Origin: Guadua angustifolia
Taxonomy: Eukaryota > Streptophyta > Magnoliopsida > Poales > Poaceae
Direction of reading: 5' to 3'
DNA length: 64,000 nt
Assembly: GCA_036346375.1 (NCBI GenBank)
Contig: CM070508.1
Coordinates: 25,860,852-25,924,851, forward strand
Shown one piece after another: positions 21,757 to 33,741 of the stretch. The first letter of the stretch is position 1, and every line of letters starts with the position of its first letter. Under the pieces are notes generated by a model that was given only the letters and a program-made list of their open reading frames with translations, had not been told where the DNA came from and searched no databases. The translations under genes and the position numbers were made by a program.

Positions 21757-22859
21757 TGTCGGTGTTTCGTAGAACTGGCAAGTAAATTTGTAAGTCTGGG
21801 GGCCGCGCGTCCCCGCTCCTTGAATGGTTAGACTCGGGATTCCAAGATGTATACTGGTTCGGGCCTAATATCCCTACTTCCAGTTCGTGGTGGTGGATCT
21901 CATTGCTCCGAGTGTGGTGGATTACAAGTGAGAGCTAAGGATAGGCCCTTAACGCTCGTTCGAGTAGGGGAGCCTGGGAACTTAGAGGGCTCACTCGGGT
22001 CGGAAGGCCCGAACGAGGTCGGATGAGTAAACGAGGTAAAAATGAGAAAAGTGAATGAGTCCCCCTTCCCAGAGGACCCTGCCTCCCTTTATATAGATGG
22101 AGGGGGCAGGTTACACGAGAATTTGGAGAAAATAGATAGGGGTATGCTACGCCCGGGAGTCCCGATCTCCGGTCACGATGATTGACTGTTTCCTATTCAC
22201 CCCATGCTGGGTTAGTAGACACAACGGACGGCGCTCCGTTGGGAAGGTGCGCACCTGCCCTCTGTGCGTCTGTCAGATGTTGATGTTGCTTACGCCGTGT
22301 TCTGGTGTTGCCTTGGGAGCGCATCCTCCCACTGTGCCTGACGAGGTGAAGGGACGGGCACTCGACCTAGCGGCCCTTGCGCCATCTTGGGAAGGAGCCA
22401 CCTGCCCGACATGGACGTCGTGTCCATGGGACAGGTGACCGGCTTGGAGTCGACCGTCAAGTGGCGGAGATTTACCGAGGCTCTGACCGGAGGCCTGGTC
22501 GGAGCCCGCGGGAACGCCCGACCAGTTGCCTGGCCGGACGCCCGACCAATATCCTGGTCGAAGCCTGTGGGGATGCCCGATCGGTAGCCTGGTTGGAGCG
22601 CCCCTGGCGGGCCTGAGTGAAGCCGAGTGATTCTTCGTGTCCCCTTGGGCCTAGAGGTGGGCCCAAGATGGTTCATCCGGTGATCCAGCCGATATTTAGG
22701 GATAATCCCATCTGCGAGGGACGGAGGCTTTGGTAATATCCCTTCCAGCACTCTGTATTGCCGTTAGTCTGGGCTCTGTGTCCAGATGACTGAGAGAAAT
22801 ACAACCTTGAAATAGATGTATACTTTGCTGTGGGGTACCCCTGGTATGAGTATTCGTCA
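21757..22859 (+). repeat. 3' LTR of the Transposase_28 element
   Basis: Begins TGTCGGTGTTTCG and ends GTATTCGTCA (TG...CA, 1103 bp). Its last 76 bases reappear at 13537-13612, which fixes the right boundary. An ATATAGATGGAGG stretch at about 22092 could be the TATA region. Confidence 0.8.
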
Positions 22860-23830
22860 GATTTACTTTGGGGCTCCCAAATGCTACTCTTTAACCAGGT
22901 AGTTATAAAGGAAGCTTTCGGGTTTACCATGAAACATGCTGAGGTACATGAATGATCAAGATGGAATTTGCTCCTCCTTTATAACAGGAGAGATATCTCT
23001 AGGCCTCTCGAGTGATCGGATTCCGGAAAATGCGTGGCCATGCTACTCGAGTAAAGAGTTACTCGAGTCCTCAACTCATTGAGTAAAGAGTTACTCGAGT
23101 CATCAAGTAAAGAGTTAACTCGATGCATTCAGGGAATCTGAGTCATGACATTGAGAAAGAGTGGTCGAGCCATCCAAACAAGGATGACAACAACTCGCCT
23201 TGGGTTTGACCGATATCGTGTAGCAAAGGGAACATGACATTATCACACTATAGTAGGCTCGTTCGATGCTTTGTGGATATTTGAGAATCAATATGTATTG
23301 CTAGGTACCGCTATCGATTATCGGTCAGAAAGATGTTTCTCGGTCGTGTCCAAATATACATGAACCTACAGGGTCACACACTTAAGGGGTTGGAATATAG
23401 TGATTTGGATTGGATCCATCACTCGTGGGCCAAGCGGGCTTTGTCCTTCGGTTGGGCCCTAATGTAGGGTTCCACCGTAAGGGAGAAGATGGCTATTTAA
23501 AGGCTGTTCGTGGTTGCAATAGTACAACAGATCAGAGGGCGCAGCCACCGAAACCCTAGTCGTCACCATTTGAGCCTTCCTGTGCGCACTAGGGCTAGCA
23601 CATCGGCGTACGGTGTTCTCTTCCCCAAACGTGTGGACACCGGTAGAGGTGTTGCTGCTACTGTGACACTGATCGGGATGATCAACCATTGAAGGAGGAA
23701 TATCGACCACTGCAACTCGACGCAAACTTCGTTGATTCTAGCTACATCAACTTCCTTCCACTACACTACATGTCTAGTGTAATGATCCATGATCATATAC
23801 TTGCGTGGTTTCCTGGTTTATGAGGTAGAA
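22860..23830 (+). repeat. Probable copia LTR fragment
   Basis: An LTR-like sequence with AGTTATAAAGGAAGC, CGGAAAATGCGTGGCCATG, three GAGTAAAGAGTTA(C)TCGA repeats (about 23048-23115), a TATTTAAAGG TATA-like site at about 23493 and an R-region-like CCGAAACCCTAGTCGTC. It resembles copia LTRs of panicoid grasses from memory. No coding region follows, and the right boundary near 23830 is uncertain. Confidence 0.45.
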
Positions 23831-24643
23831 AATTTTTAATTGTGTGCTAGTGTAGCCTACCCGTATGCCTTCACGATGAAGTCGACGACGGCAAACTCGA
23901 GAATGACCTTGGCAATAGTGAATACCCAATGGACGATGAACAAATGGCAAAAGAACCATGGTGTAGCTATGGCAAACTCCGATGAGCTCTTGCAGTAGCT
24001 AGGGCCAGTCTTGGGCAGCGTTCTCTAGGGCTTAGGGTGTGGCGCTATGTGAAGATCATGATGTGGCTAGTGGCGACTTAAATAGGGTCCTACGAAGGCT
24101 TGAACAGCTGGGATTCCATGGTAGATTTAGTGGCGACGGCGAAGTCCGATGGCGACACAACTTGGCGACGTGGCAGTATCACAGGCATCCACCTAGATTG
24201 GATCGGACGATCCAAGGCACTTGGTGATGTGGACGAACGTTGGCCGTTGGATCGAAATCCAATGGTAAACAGTTTAGGGTTTATGGCTACTGAGCTACGA
24301 CAGGCTAAGGTTGGGATTTTGAGTTGGCCTCGCAGGGATTTGGCCCAACACTGCTCAAAGGCTTTTCCAAAATATTTTTCAATTAAATTAATTTCATAAA
24401 TTAGAATAAGCCAAAATAAATAACAAAAATACTCAAAAATTCTAGAAAATATTTTAGGGCATTTGGAACTCAAATAAAATGTTTTCACCAAACTTTGTTT
24501 AAACTCTTCAGATTTCAAAAAGACTTTATATAACAAAAGTCTTAATTCAAATATATTTAAAATAAACCAGATTAATTCTAGAAAATTCACAAAATTTTAA
24601 AATGTATAATAAATCCTAGAAATGCAAAAATTGGGATGTTACA
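23831..24643 (-). repeat. Partial LTR of the TGTAACATCC gypsy family
   Basis: Ends TTGGGATGTTACA at 24643, the outer end shared with the other family LTRs. The AT-rich terminal 250 bases and the upstream GGCGACTTAAATAGGGTC phrase (about 24071) match the same parts of the solo LTR at 26701-30158. The left boundary is indefinite. Confidence 0.65.
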
Positions 24644-25089
24644 CTTGTCTGACTAGGATTGTCTTAAAGTATGAACCTTTGTAGCACTTTCATCTACTTT
24701 GTTATTCTAATGTTGATGGATTCTAGGGCAAAATCCAATTCCATCTACAATTCATCCTAAAAGTTGTGTGCATGAATAGGATCATTTTGATGGTTCTTTA
24801 TTTGATGAATTCCTTCCCTTGGGCTCTAAATTTGTCCCTCAAAAGATTCTCTTTGATCAGATTGAAGAAAATCTCTTAAGGGAGGAGTTCATCAAATAGA
24901 GAACCATCTATTCCAAGATCATTGCTCATAGCATGGCAAGAATCCTCCACAACTAGCCATCTCCTTTGCATCTCCTATAAGTTTTCCTACAGACTCGAGG
25001 TGTTTGGCCACCACACGTCGTTGATCATCGAAATTGATCTCGCTTCACTCTTCATCTAGGACTCAACACCTCCTGCCGTCCATGGGATA
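24644..25089. other. Unassigned sequence
   Basis: No terminal repeat, no coding motif and no recognised family. It lies between two gypsy LTR ends and may be old internal sequence or host DNA. Confidence 0.4.
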
Positions 25090-25679
25090 ACTATGTATGG
25101 AGGCTGCTACAAAGCAGAGTCGTGGTGAGCATGGCAGCACACGTGAAGTCCAGGATGGAAACATTTGGAAGACAATGAATACTAGTCAATGACATATAGG
25201 TGGATCCCACCATTAACAATAGTGGTCTGGTACGTGGATGGGATGGCTGCTGTGTGAGATGGGCCAAAGGGAGACGAGATGGGCTAGCTGGTGACTTGGG
25301 CCAGGTGAAGCAGGTCGGCCCACAGTGGAACGGAACGAGAAAACATGCCATACCAAGGTTCGGCCCAAGAGGATCATTGGAATTTAGATTTGATTGCCAA
25401 ATTTCATAAAAGTCTAGACATTTAAATAAATCAAAATAAATAGCAAATGAACTCAAAAAAATCAAAGAAAATACAAAAAATCAAAGAAAAGGCTAGAATT
25501 TCAAATAAATCAAAACATTTTGGTTTTCAATAAATTGAGGTTTAGATTATCCAAACAAAATCTTTTTAAGTTATGAATGTCCCAATTAAGCTTTATTAAA
25601 GTGAGTAAAATCGGTGAAAATTTTTGGAAACCTAATCTACACAAAAGATTTTTGAAACCTCAAAAATTGAGATGTTACC

Positions 25680-26700
25680 CCCCTAACAGAATCTCGACTC
25701 TAAAATTTAGGCTGGGTATAGAATAGGTTGGGGAAAACGTTTAACCGTCTAGACTTCTAGCAACCTGGGACAACTCCACTAGACAAACATGCATTGCAAC
25801 TGACACCCTGCTGCTTCTAAAAATTGAACTAGTTGCTTCTGCTGACAAGATCTACTTGCGACACTTTGGCCTTTTACAAAGTCTGCTTGGTTGACTCTTG
25901 GGGACAACTCTTGAGCTAGGAAACACGAAAAACATCTGGATTGGGTCATAGTTACACTAGAGAATGAACTCGCTCTGACTCATTTTCAATTCCACTTGAG
26001 ATTTCTTAATAGCTAGAACAATTTGCTTGACCTTTGCCATCCTAACACAATCCTGTGACACAAAATACACATGGTGACACCATACTGGGTAAGCAAAATT
26101 CATCTTTCAATCCATAAAATATACTAGTACTTCTGGAATGAATTGGGAACTTTCCTCTTGAGCTTTCTTGAGCACTCTCTAACTAGGTATGCAGATCCTT
26201 GCATGGATTTAAGAAGCATTTCAATGTCAATGGATCTTGGGTTGGAAACTGGCTGACAAAATGGTATCTCAAGCTATTGCGATCCATGTATATATCCTGA
26301 AGTAAGGTCCCTGTTTTTCAAATATACATTGCACCCAACTGATAATGTCTAATTTGCTTACTGTTTTGAATAACTGTAGCTTCCTCATACCGATCTGACA
26401 TACTGATCATGAGGTTCTAGATGGTTAGGCTGATAGAAACATCTCACACATTCTAGTGCTTTGATTTGTCTTTATGACAACTTTGGTGCTTGACTTCCTG
26501 ATGTACTTCCAATATAACCTTCTTGATTGGCAATCCTCTGGTCTACCATTTTTTGCTGTAAATTAAATGGTAACATCTGTCATGGCTTACTCAAATTGGA
26601 GGTTGAACCAAGGCAATGATTAACTGTACATCCCAATCTGATAAGATGCTATGAGGGTTGTCTATGATGGCATTTGCAAAAGTTTATGAGCGTGAGCTTT
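25680..26700 (-). other. Decayed internal region of the eroded gypsy
   Basis: Corresponds in place to the pol 3' end of the first chromovirus (shared GAATCTCGAC near the PPT), but no frame longer than about 60 codons survives. The last five bases, gcttt, are the target duplication of the solo LTR that follows. Confidence 0.55.
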
Positions 26701-29700
26701 TGTCAAGACCCGAATATGCAAATCCAGACCCTTTGTATATTCCGCACTAGTCCAGGATCACGCTAGTGCACATAGGCTCAACATAGATGAATACTACAAT
26801 CATACTCAGTGATAATATAATAAAGACTTCAACAAGTCAAGTATAACTGTTAAACGACCTTATGGTCCACCTTACATGAATACGCCACGCAGGGCTAAAA
26901 TTGAAATAAAAGTAAACAGCAGCAGAAAATAAGCAAAAGCGTAGAACCCTTCAACTGCCACAGGCAACTGACAAGGTTCGCACCCTAGTTGTACGCCTCC
27001 TCGTGGATCTCCTCCTCAAAAGCAAGCATTGCTTCTTCTCCAACTGATGATGTTTTATTGCAAGGGGTGAGTACATAAAGCACTCAACAAGCTGTGCACA
27101 AAATGCAAGTCTATATACTATATGCATGGCTTAGTACAAAGAATAGGTTACAAGGCTATTTTGCATAAACAACATTTGTAAAAGAATAACATAAATAGAT
27201 TGAAAAGAGAGTAAAATAAATAATAACAATAATAACTTTTGCATTTGTTTTCAATAACCAACTCACAACCTTATTTCTCATTTCAACCTTTCATTCCCAT
27301 ATTTGTTTTGATATAATCTAACCCTTGACTGTAATCACCGAGCAATACTCAATACCACGAGCACGGCTATTCGAATAGGTTTTACACTCTGCAGAGATTA
27401 TACACTTTACCCACAAGATACAATCATACACCACAAAGGTGAGTGATCATAACAAAGCCTTTCCATTGCCTATCTAAACCCACTACTATTCGCTAAGGTT
27501 TCAACACTGGTGGGACTGGTTACCACATCTAGGGCCCCCCTATTGCGCCATGTGAGCCAACCCGTGCGAGCACTGGTTACCACTACCTGGGCCTCACACC
27601 ACCACAATAGTACCAAAGTTTAGACTTAACAAATTAATCAGTTAGGTCTGTCTCATACCAGACTTGTGGTTGTATGAATGACTCAGTTCAAATTCTTGCA
27701 AGGTTAAGTCCTTAATTGACCAAGGCAATACTAACCAAAAATCATCATATCCATATATAAACCACGATTATCATAAAAAGAAAATGAGACCACCCACGTA
27801 TCATATTGGCCCACCACAAATACATGCCACTTGCCTCGGTTTAAATCAATTTACCACCCCGGTTAATTTACCATGCACCATGTGCCATCAACAATACCAA
27901 CATTATGTGACAACACCCAACACACAAGTTAATAAACATGCTTCATAATTATTAAACAAGATTAATCATTTGCACATAAAATGATAACTCGTTGCATGGC
28001 TAAGCATACTACTTGCGTTCTAACTACTCACATTGGTAATTATAGCTACCAATTAACATTAAACAATTCTAGAGTGACAATGAGATATGACATGGCAAGG
28101 TGGATGTAATTCAAGTGGACGATTAGCTATCCCCAACGTATGGAAAACAATTGATAATTGAAATACCATGCAATACATTGAAATAATATAATATTTAAAG
28201 AATAGGTTCAATATGATCAAAGCACGGTTTGCCTTTAAAGAGTTTTGAATCCTACTCTGGAACTTGATCAAGCGCTGGCTCCTCGACGACAAACTTACTG
28301 GGCAACTCGACGTCTATGCGTAACTAGAGAGAAAGTAATAAATACCCAAAAGAGAGACCAAAATCAACTCAAAAAATAAATAAAATTCACCAATAAATAG
28401 AGAATGATTTTAAAAATTTTTAGAGACTAGAATCAGCTCAATTGGAGATTGGATGCAAAAGATATAGCCATTCAAAGTTTGAAATAAATGGAAAATCACA
28501 AAAATCAGAAATTCTGAATTAATTTTATATGGGAAATTCACATTTATGATGTCAGCAAGACCAATGATGATGTCAGCATCGAATTAAATTTCGGCTGAGT
28601 TATTTTTCTAAAGAAAATTAAATTATGACATCATTGCTAACGTCAGCTGATACGTGGCCCGAAACAGTGCTGACACACGTTGCAACCAGGGCTGACACGC
28701 GTCAACGGTGCATGGACTTGGTCCATGGTGACACTGGTCCACGGTGGACCAGCGGCACTGTGCCATGCACCGACTGATGCAAGCTGTGACGTCATCGGCA
28801 TGCTGGACCAATCGGAACGCGACACGCGGTGATGCACTACTGTGGAACCTCAGCACAATATTGTCCGTCCAACTCAAAATGAATGGCCGAGATCCAACAA
28901 CACGACGCGACACTGATCTGCTATGGAAGCGACATGCGTCTGCGCCTTGAACGTTAGATCTGGATCCGATGGCAACAGCAGGCGAACAGCGGCACACATA
29001 CACGGCACGATCTCGATCCTTGATCCTAGATCTGATGGCTAAGATCTATGCTAACACGATTCTACGTGACGTGATCTAAACCATACGATTAAAATCTAAT
29101 GGCTGAGGCAGAAGGAGTTGTTTACTATTGCTTGGGCAACATGGCTTGATCGCGGGCGTTGACCAAAGATCTGATAGCGGCAATGACAAAGCGGACGGTG
29201 CAGACATGGCGGGATCTGGGTGGCACACAAATAATCAGATGGCCGAGAAAGCTCGCGAGGGACAATGGCAGGGCGGCTGCCAAGATTTACTGGAGATGGG
29301 AAAGAAGACCTCAATGGCGACGCTAGAGGGCAGCTCCGGCGGTGGGGAATGTCACGATCGACGCGGCTTGACACGTGCATCACTCCAGTGACCTCGGACA
29401 CGGCGGAAATGGATCGGCAGCGGCGGAATGGGGCAACAACCAAAGCGGCTAGAAGGGACAACTCCGGCGAGCTCTTGAGGGCGAACGGCGATGACTCCAT
29501 TGGCAAGCGAGGGGGCTACAGATGCATCTCGGGATGCGCTACACGGAGGTGGCAGTTAACTTAAATAGGGGCTTGGGAAGGCATGCAACGGGGCAAAAAC
29601 GAACTCTGAGACTCTTAGGGAAACGGCGGTGTGGCGGATTCGGATGAGCGACGTGGCAGCATCGGGGGCATTCAAGCGGAAACGATTTGACGGCACCTGG

Positions 29701-30158
29701 CACGAGGCGAAGCGGAGGAAGCACGGTCATTGGATCAAGATCCGACGGTCGCTAGACGCTAGGGTTAGGGTTAAGTGCGGAGCGAGCCGACGGCGCGGGA
29801 GGAACGGGCTGGGCTGAGTGGGGAAATGTGCTGGACCGAGGGAATTCGGCCCAAGCACTGTTCCAAGATTTTCAATACATTTCCGAATAAAAATAAATTA
29901 GGAAAATAAATAAAGCCAAATAAAATAGCAAAAATATCAGGAAAAATCCAACAAAATTACATAAAATACTTTAAGATATTTATAACCCAAATAAAATATT
30001 TCTAGCAAAAGATCACTAATACTTTGCACTGAATAAATAAAAGATAGCGAAATGGCCTATTTCAATAAATCCAAAATGAATTAAATAAATTCTCAAAAAA
30101 TTTAAATAAAAGGATAATGCACAATAAATCCAGAAAAAGCAAAATTTGGGATGTTACA
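26701..30158 (-). repeat. Solo LTR of the TGTAACATCC gypsy family
   Basis: Runs from TGTCAAGACCCGAA to TTTGGGATGTTACA (3458 bp), flanked by perfect duplications gcttt at 26696-26700 and 30159-30163. Both ends are the family termini and no internal region is present, so it is the product of LTR-LTR recombination. A TATA-like ACTTAAATAGGGGC on the plus strand at about 29560 is shared with the LTR at 24071. Short GC-rich ORFs at 28600-29800 are not genes. Confidence 0.95.
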
Positions 30159-30207
30159 GCTTTATCCTAAAGCTACAGCCTTTGAGCTGACTTCCATGTT
30201 ACCTTTA

Positions 30208-30660
30208 CACTACAGGAATCCGCATTATTTTCGTCGGCCAAAAGCCCATTTAAAATCTGAGTTTTATTTAAAATAGCTATTTTAAATGGGTTTTTAGATA
30301 TTTTAAATCGGCTTTTAGTCGACGAAAAAAGCGATTTAATCTGATGAATTTAAATGAACCCATTTAAAATAAATTTATTTTCGACGACTACGTGGTCGAT
30401 TTAAATTACTAGTCGATGCACCGAACCACGCTCGGTGTCGACGTGTCATATGTAATTTTGTTCGGCTTAGCAATTTAAATTAACTTATTTTCGTCGGTTT
30501 TTGGCTATTTTCGTCGACCAACCGCAAAAAAAATGCAGAAATTTCGCGGCAAAAATTGTTATTTTAAATCGGTCGATGTTATTTTAAATCGGCCAATTTT
30601 TATTTTAAATCGGTTAAATATTATTTTAAATCGGCTGCCGAGCGAAAATAATATTTTAAT
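30208..30660 (+). repeat. CACTA left TIR and subterminal repeats
   Basis: After CACTACAGGAA, the phrase TATTTTAAATCGG(T/C) recurs at least four times between 30550 and 30640, and TTTTCGTCGGC/A or TTTTCGTCGAC recurs from 30229. In CACTA elements such arrays bind the TNPA-type protein. Confidence 0.85.
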
Positions 30661-31199
30661 TTCCAAAAAATTAAAAACATATAAAATCCCAGAAAATTCA
30701 CCAAAAAATCCTAGAAAATAACAGAAGATTCATCTATATTTTTAGCAATGATATCATCTCATGCAAAGCGTAACGATCATGTATTGACAAATTTGATATA
30801 TAAACACAATATGGTTATGTTGCATAGTGAGGTAACATCAGATAGTACCGAATCAACTCCAGTAAAATAATGTAAAAGTAAAAAGTGTAAGATGATGAAA
30901 ATAAAGAAAGCAAAAGGTTAAGTATCAGCCTCACAGATATATGGATTATGACGTATTACCGTATGGAATGTGCTGGTGTGTTGAACTGTCCCTGTTGAAA
31001 CGGCAACTTAACAGAATTTGTGATGGCAAGAATGCTTGTGCTGTGGCCATAGCTGGCTATTTCTCTTGCTTCACCAATAATTGCAAAGCATATATTATAT
31101 GGTCTTTTTTCTCTCATCAAGATCTCTTTTTTTTTAACAATCATCTTTGATCCAAGATTGTTAGTATCAGCTGAAGGATCTTACAAGAACATATGCTAC

Positions 31200-31394
31200 T
31201 TAGAATAGCAAGGTCCCTCCTGAGGGTAGGTAACCTGAAGCTTGCAATTCCTTTAGAGTATTTGCCAACTAGTCCAAGCCCTCATAAATACCATCACCTT
31301 TGAGGGCACAAGAGATTTGGATGTGCCAGATGCGGTTCTTCAAACCGTAGAGGCCAAGGCCTTCACATACTTTCATCGTTGTCATTGCCCCTTT
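31200..31394 (-). pseudogene. Captured C-terminal exon of an ARF-family small GTPase
   Basis: Translated on the minus strand, an exon after an acceptor (AG at 31395-31396) gives AMTTMKVCEGLGLYGLKNR, WHIQISCALKGDGIYEGLD and then LANTLKELQASG, ending in a natural-looking TAA at 31200-31202. WHIQ and EGLYEGLDW-type motifs are hallmarks of the ARF C-terminus. The Trp expected after EGLD is TAG, so the fragment is dead. ARF GTPases act in vesicle budding; here only the last exon was copied, with its intron junction. ARFB-type is my best guess within the family. Confidence 0.78.
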
Positions 31395-31838
31395 CTGACA
31401 AAATAAGAAAAGCTCTGTTAGACACAAGTAGCATATATAGTTCTTGCATACTATTATTACTCAGAGAAAATAATTAAAGATCCATCATGGTTCCAGGGAG
31501 CCCAATGAAAAATTTAATGCATTATCTATGAACTGCACTTCTACAAATGGTCAGGGTATGGTTGTGTGGTATGATGCAAAGGCACATTGCCTGTCACATG
31601 AATGTAAGAAATGGTTTTTCAGTCCAGCAATTGGCAGAGAAGCTCTTGCTTCCAGCATTTTCTGAATTCAAGGTGAACAAAAGAATCCATTGGCACAAAG
31701 ACAAAAAATTAGAACTGAAGAGTGAAGAATACTTTTAGTAGAATGCATATTCATTGCATACCAAATAGTTGGGCAGCTTCCTTTTATTTTCCAACTCCTT
31801 TTTCAAAACTGTGCTCTTGCCATTCATTTGATCATTTT

Positions 31839-31926
31839 GCTTGTGCTCTTGCCAGTCTTCCTTTTATTATGCTTGTGCTCTTGCCAGTCTTCCTTTTATT
31901 ATGCTTGTGCTCTTGCCAGTCTTCTC
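31839..31926 (+). repeat. Three 32-bp tandem units, inverted copies at 32848-32898
   Basis: GCTTGTGCTCTTGCCAGTCT occurs at 31839, 31871 and 31903. Its exact reverse complement occurs twice at about 32849-32868 and 32877-32897. The two arrays face each other about 0.9 kb apart, around the ITPK-like exons. Confidence 0.92.
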
Positions 31927-31971
31927 TTTATGTCAATTTGATGAGTTTTTCCTCGTAACGTATTTATTCAG

Positions 31972-32677
31972 GAAGAAGGGCATTAAATTTTGTATCAATT
32001 GATGAGGCTCGTCCTCTCTCTGAACAAGGCCCATTTGACATTATTTTGCACAAGGTCAGTCGCCTGTCTTTATAGTTTATTGACATGTATTAAATCAAAT
32101 ATTTGATATTGCAGTCATGGATATTCCATATATTAGTTAGGTTTTATTAAACAGCCACATGCACTTTTCAGTTACCTGCTTAATCTTATAAAAGAATAAT
32201 TGTGCATTTTCCATCTTGTTTTTGGGACTTCTGTCAATATATTGCTGTGCTGCTTAAGATTTTTGTTTCTAATTGAGTTTTTTGCTTTCTTTTTATCAGC
32301 TTACTAACAAGGAGTGGCAGCAAGTTCTGGAGGTAGGCCCTAAACACCAAAGTGAAAACCTTCTGATGTGCAATGGCTGCACCTTATAACAGAGTTTACA
32401 TACTGTATATGTACTAACATGAAACATATTCCTTATATAGTTCTTTTCAGTTGCAATGATGAGACTTAGCACTATGTTTTATGAAAATCTTGTTAGCAAC
32501 AAAATTTAACACTTATTGTAGTCCTTAGATGTTGATAATTCTAAATGTACAGTAAACCTTCTATTGCATTTTGTTATGCTTATCTTCTTAACCTCTTTTG
32601 TGCTCTTGAAGGATTACCGTGAAGAGCATCCAGAAGTGACTCTCCTTGACCCACTAGATTACCATGTAGTGCAGTAA
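31972..32677 (+). pseudogene. Captured inositol-tetrakisphosphate 1-kinase (ITPK) fragment, three exons
   Basis: Exon a, 31972-32054, gives RKKGIKF then, after a one-base frameshift, SIDEARPLSEQGPFDIILHK. Exon b, 32300-32332, is LTNKEWQQVLE exactly between an AG and a GT. Exon c, from 32612, is DYREEHPEVTLLDPL and then runs to a stop at 32675-32677. These match the conserved N-terminal half of plant ITPK proteins (QGPFD..LHKLT..EWQQ.LE.YREEHPEVTVLDPP), which phosphorylate inositol tris- and tetrakisphosphates on the way to phytate. Introns are kept, so the fragment was copied as genomic DNA. The ATP-grasp catalytic half is absent. Confidence 0.88.
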
Positions 32678-32780
32678 TAGTGATTTTGTTCTTCATTCTT
32701 GCCTAAGTTAACCTTTGATATCTTGTGACCCAACTCCTGCACCCACCAGATTACCATGTAGTGCAGTAATAGTGATCCTA
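32653..32780 (+). repeat. Local duplication of a 28-base block
   Basis: AGATTACCATGTAGTGCAGT plus AATAGTGAT occurs at about 32656 and again at about 32748, a short duplication at the broken end of the ITPK fragment. Further short duplications lie at 33190-33245 (TCAAGTGAACGCACCATCAG twice) and at 33380/33635 (ATACCTTTTACTGGTCCAGT). Confidence 0.85.
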
Positions 32781-33563
32781 AAAATGAGCCTTTGTTCACA
32801 GTGACATCATCGAGAAAAGAACTATGTAATGGCTGATACAAAAAGAGAAGACTGGCAAGAGCACAAGCATAAAGAGAAGACTGGCAAGAGCACAAGCATA
32901 ATACAAAAATGGCAAGACATATTTCATTCATTTGATCATTGATTCATTTAAAATACAGAAAAGAGTGAGACATAATAGCAATAAATAGACTGGCCCTAAC
33001 TAGACTGACAAAACATGAGGCACTGAAAAGCACTTAAGCACAGAAATGGTCAAAAGAAACGAAACCAAAGCAGGTGATAATAGATTTGCTGAAACGAAAC
33101 TGAAGCTCTCTAGTTTGAGATTTGAAGAAATTGTCAAGCTGAAGCTCCTGGGTAACTATCAAAAATAAATAATTTCACTGCTAGCAGTGAGATCAAGTGA
33201 ACGCACCATCAGTACCAATTGTCAAGTGAACGCACCATCAGTACCAGCAGAGTAGCATGGATTTAACCATCTTAGTTGGCAAAAGCAGCTTAGGTAAAGC
33301 AATTATTATAAATGAACAAGAAGAAAGCAAATAGCAGAGTCAGTGAAATGTCTAGTCCGAAACAAGAGTTGTGCTTTTTGATACCTTTTACTGGTCCAGT
33401 GGTACTGTCGCATTACTGTCGCATTACTGGTCCATTAGCTGTAAGCAAACTCAGCAAATGAACATTAAATTAACCAAACTGATTCGAATTACGAATCGGA
33501 ACCTTTGCCATCGAATGATCAAAGTAATGCACATTGTGTAGACTGAATAAAACATAAGCGCAC

Positions 33564-33741
33564 CTTCAGTTGCTCCATGACTATCTGACATATGTAGGGT
33601 GTGTTTAGAACCCTTTAGTTTTCTCGGCTTCTTGATACCTTTTACTGGTCCAGTGGTACTGTCGCTATGATGCCCTTGTTCAGTCTCTCCCTTGCTGACT
33701 TCAGATTGGATATTTTCTCTTTCATTTTTCTGCTCATTGTC
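33564..33741 (-). pseudogene. Captured exon of an unrecognised protein
   Basis: A 178-base minus-strand segment with no stop, bounded by an acceptor (TTTTAG at its upstream end, 33742-33747) and a donor (GTGCG at 33559-33563). It encodes a hydrophilic Glu/Lys/Ser-rich stretch including QSEVSKGETEQGHHSDSTTG and KGIKKPRKLKGSKHT. Part of it is duplicated at about 33380. I do not recognise the family; it looks like a nuclear, low-complexity linker exon. Confidence 0.5.

Larger units (their letters stand above)
13537..22859 (+). mobile_element. Transposase_28-type LTR retroelement (5' LTR split)
   Basis: A GC-rich plus-strand element. Its 3' LTR is 21757-22859. The last 76 bp of its 5' LTR survive at 13537-13612 because the chromovirus inserted into that LTR. 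The interior has a tandem array, a Transposase_28 gene, a second two-exon gene and dispersed repeats. I see no RT, integrase or protease motif, so it looks non-autonomous. Pfam calls the ORF family 'putative gypsy type transposon'. Confidence 0.78.

Noticed and set aside
28600..29820. Several ORFs of 60-136 codons on both strands
   Set aside because: They lie inside a complete solo LTR with perfect TSDs, overlap each other in opposite frames and have no recognisable motifs.
31972..32677. Functional ITPK gene
   Set aside because: Only three N-terminal exons are present, with a frameshift and an early stop, and they lie inside a CACTA element.
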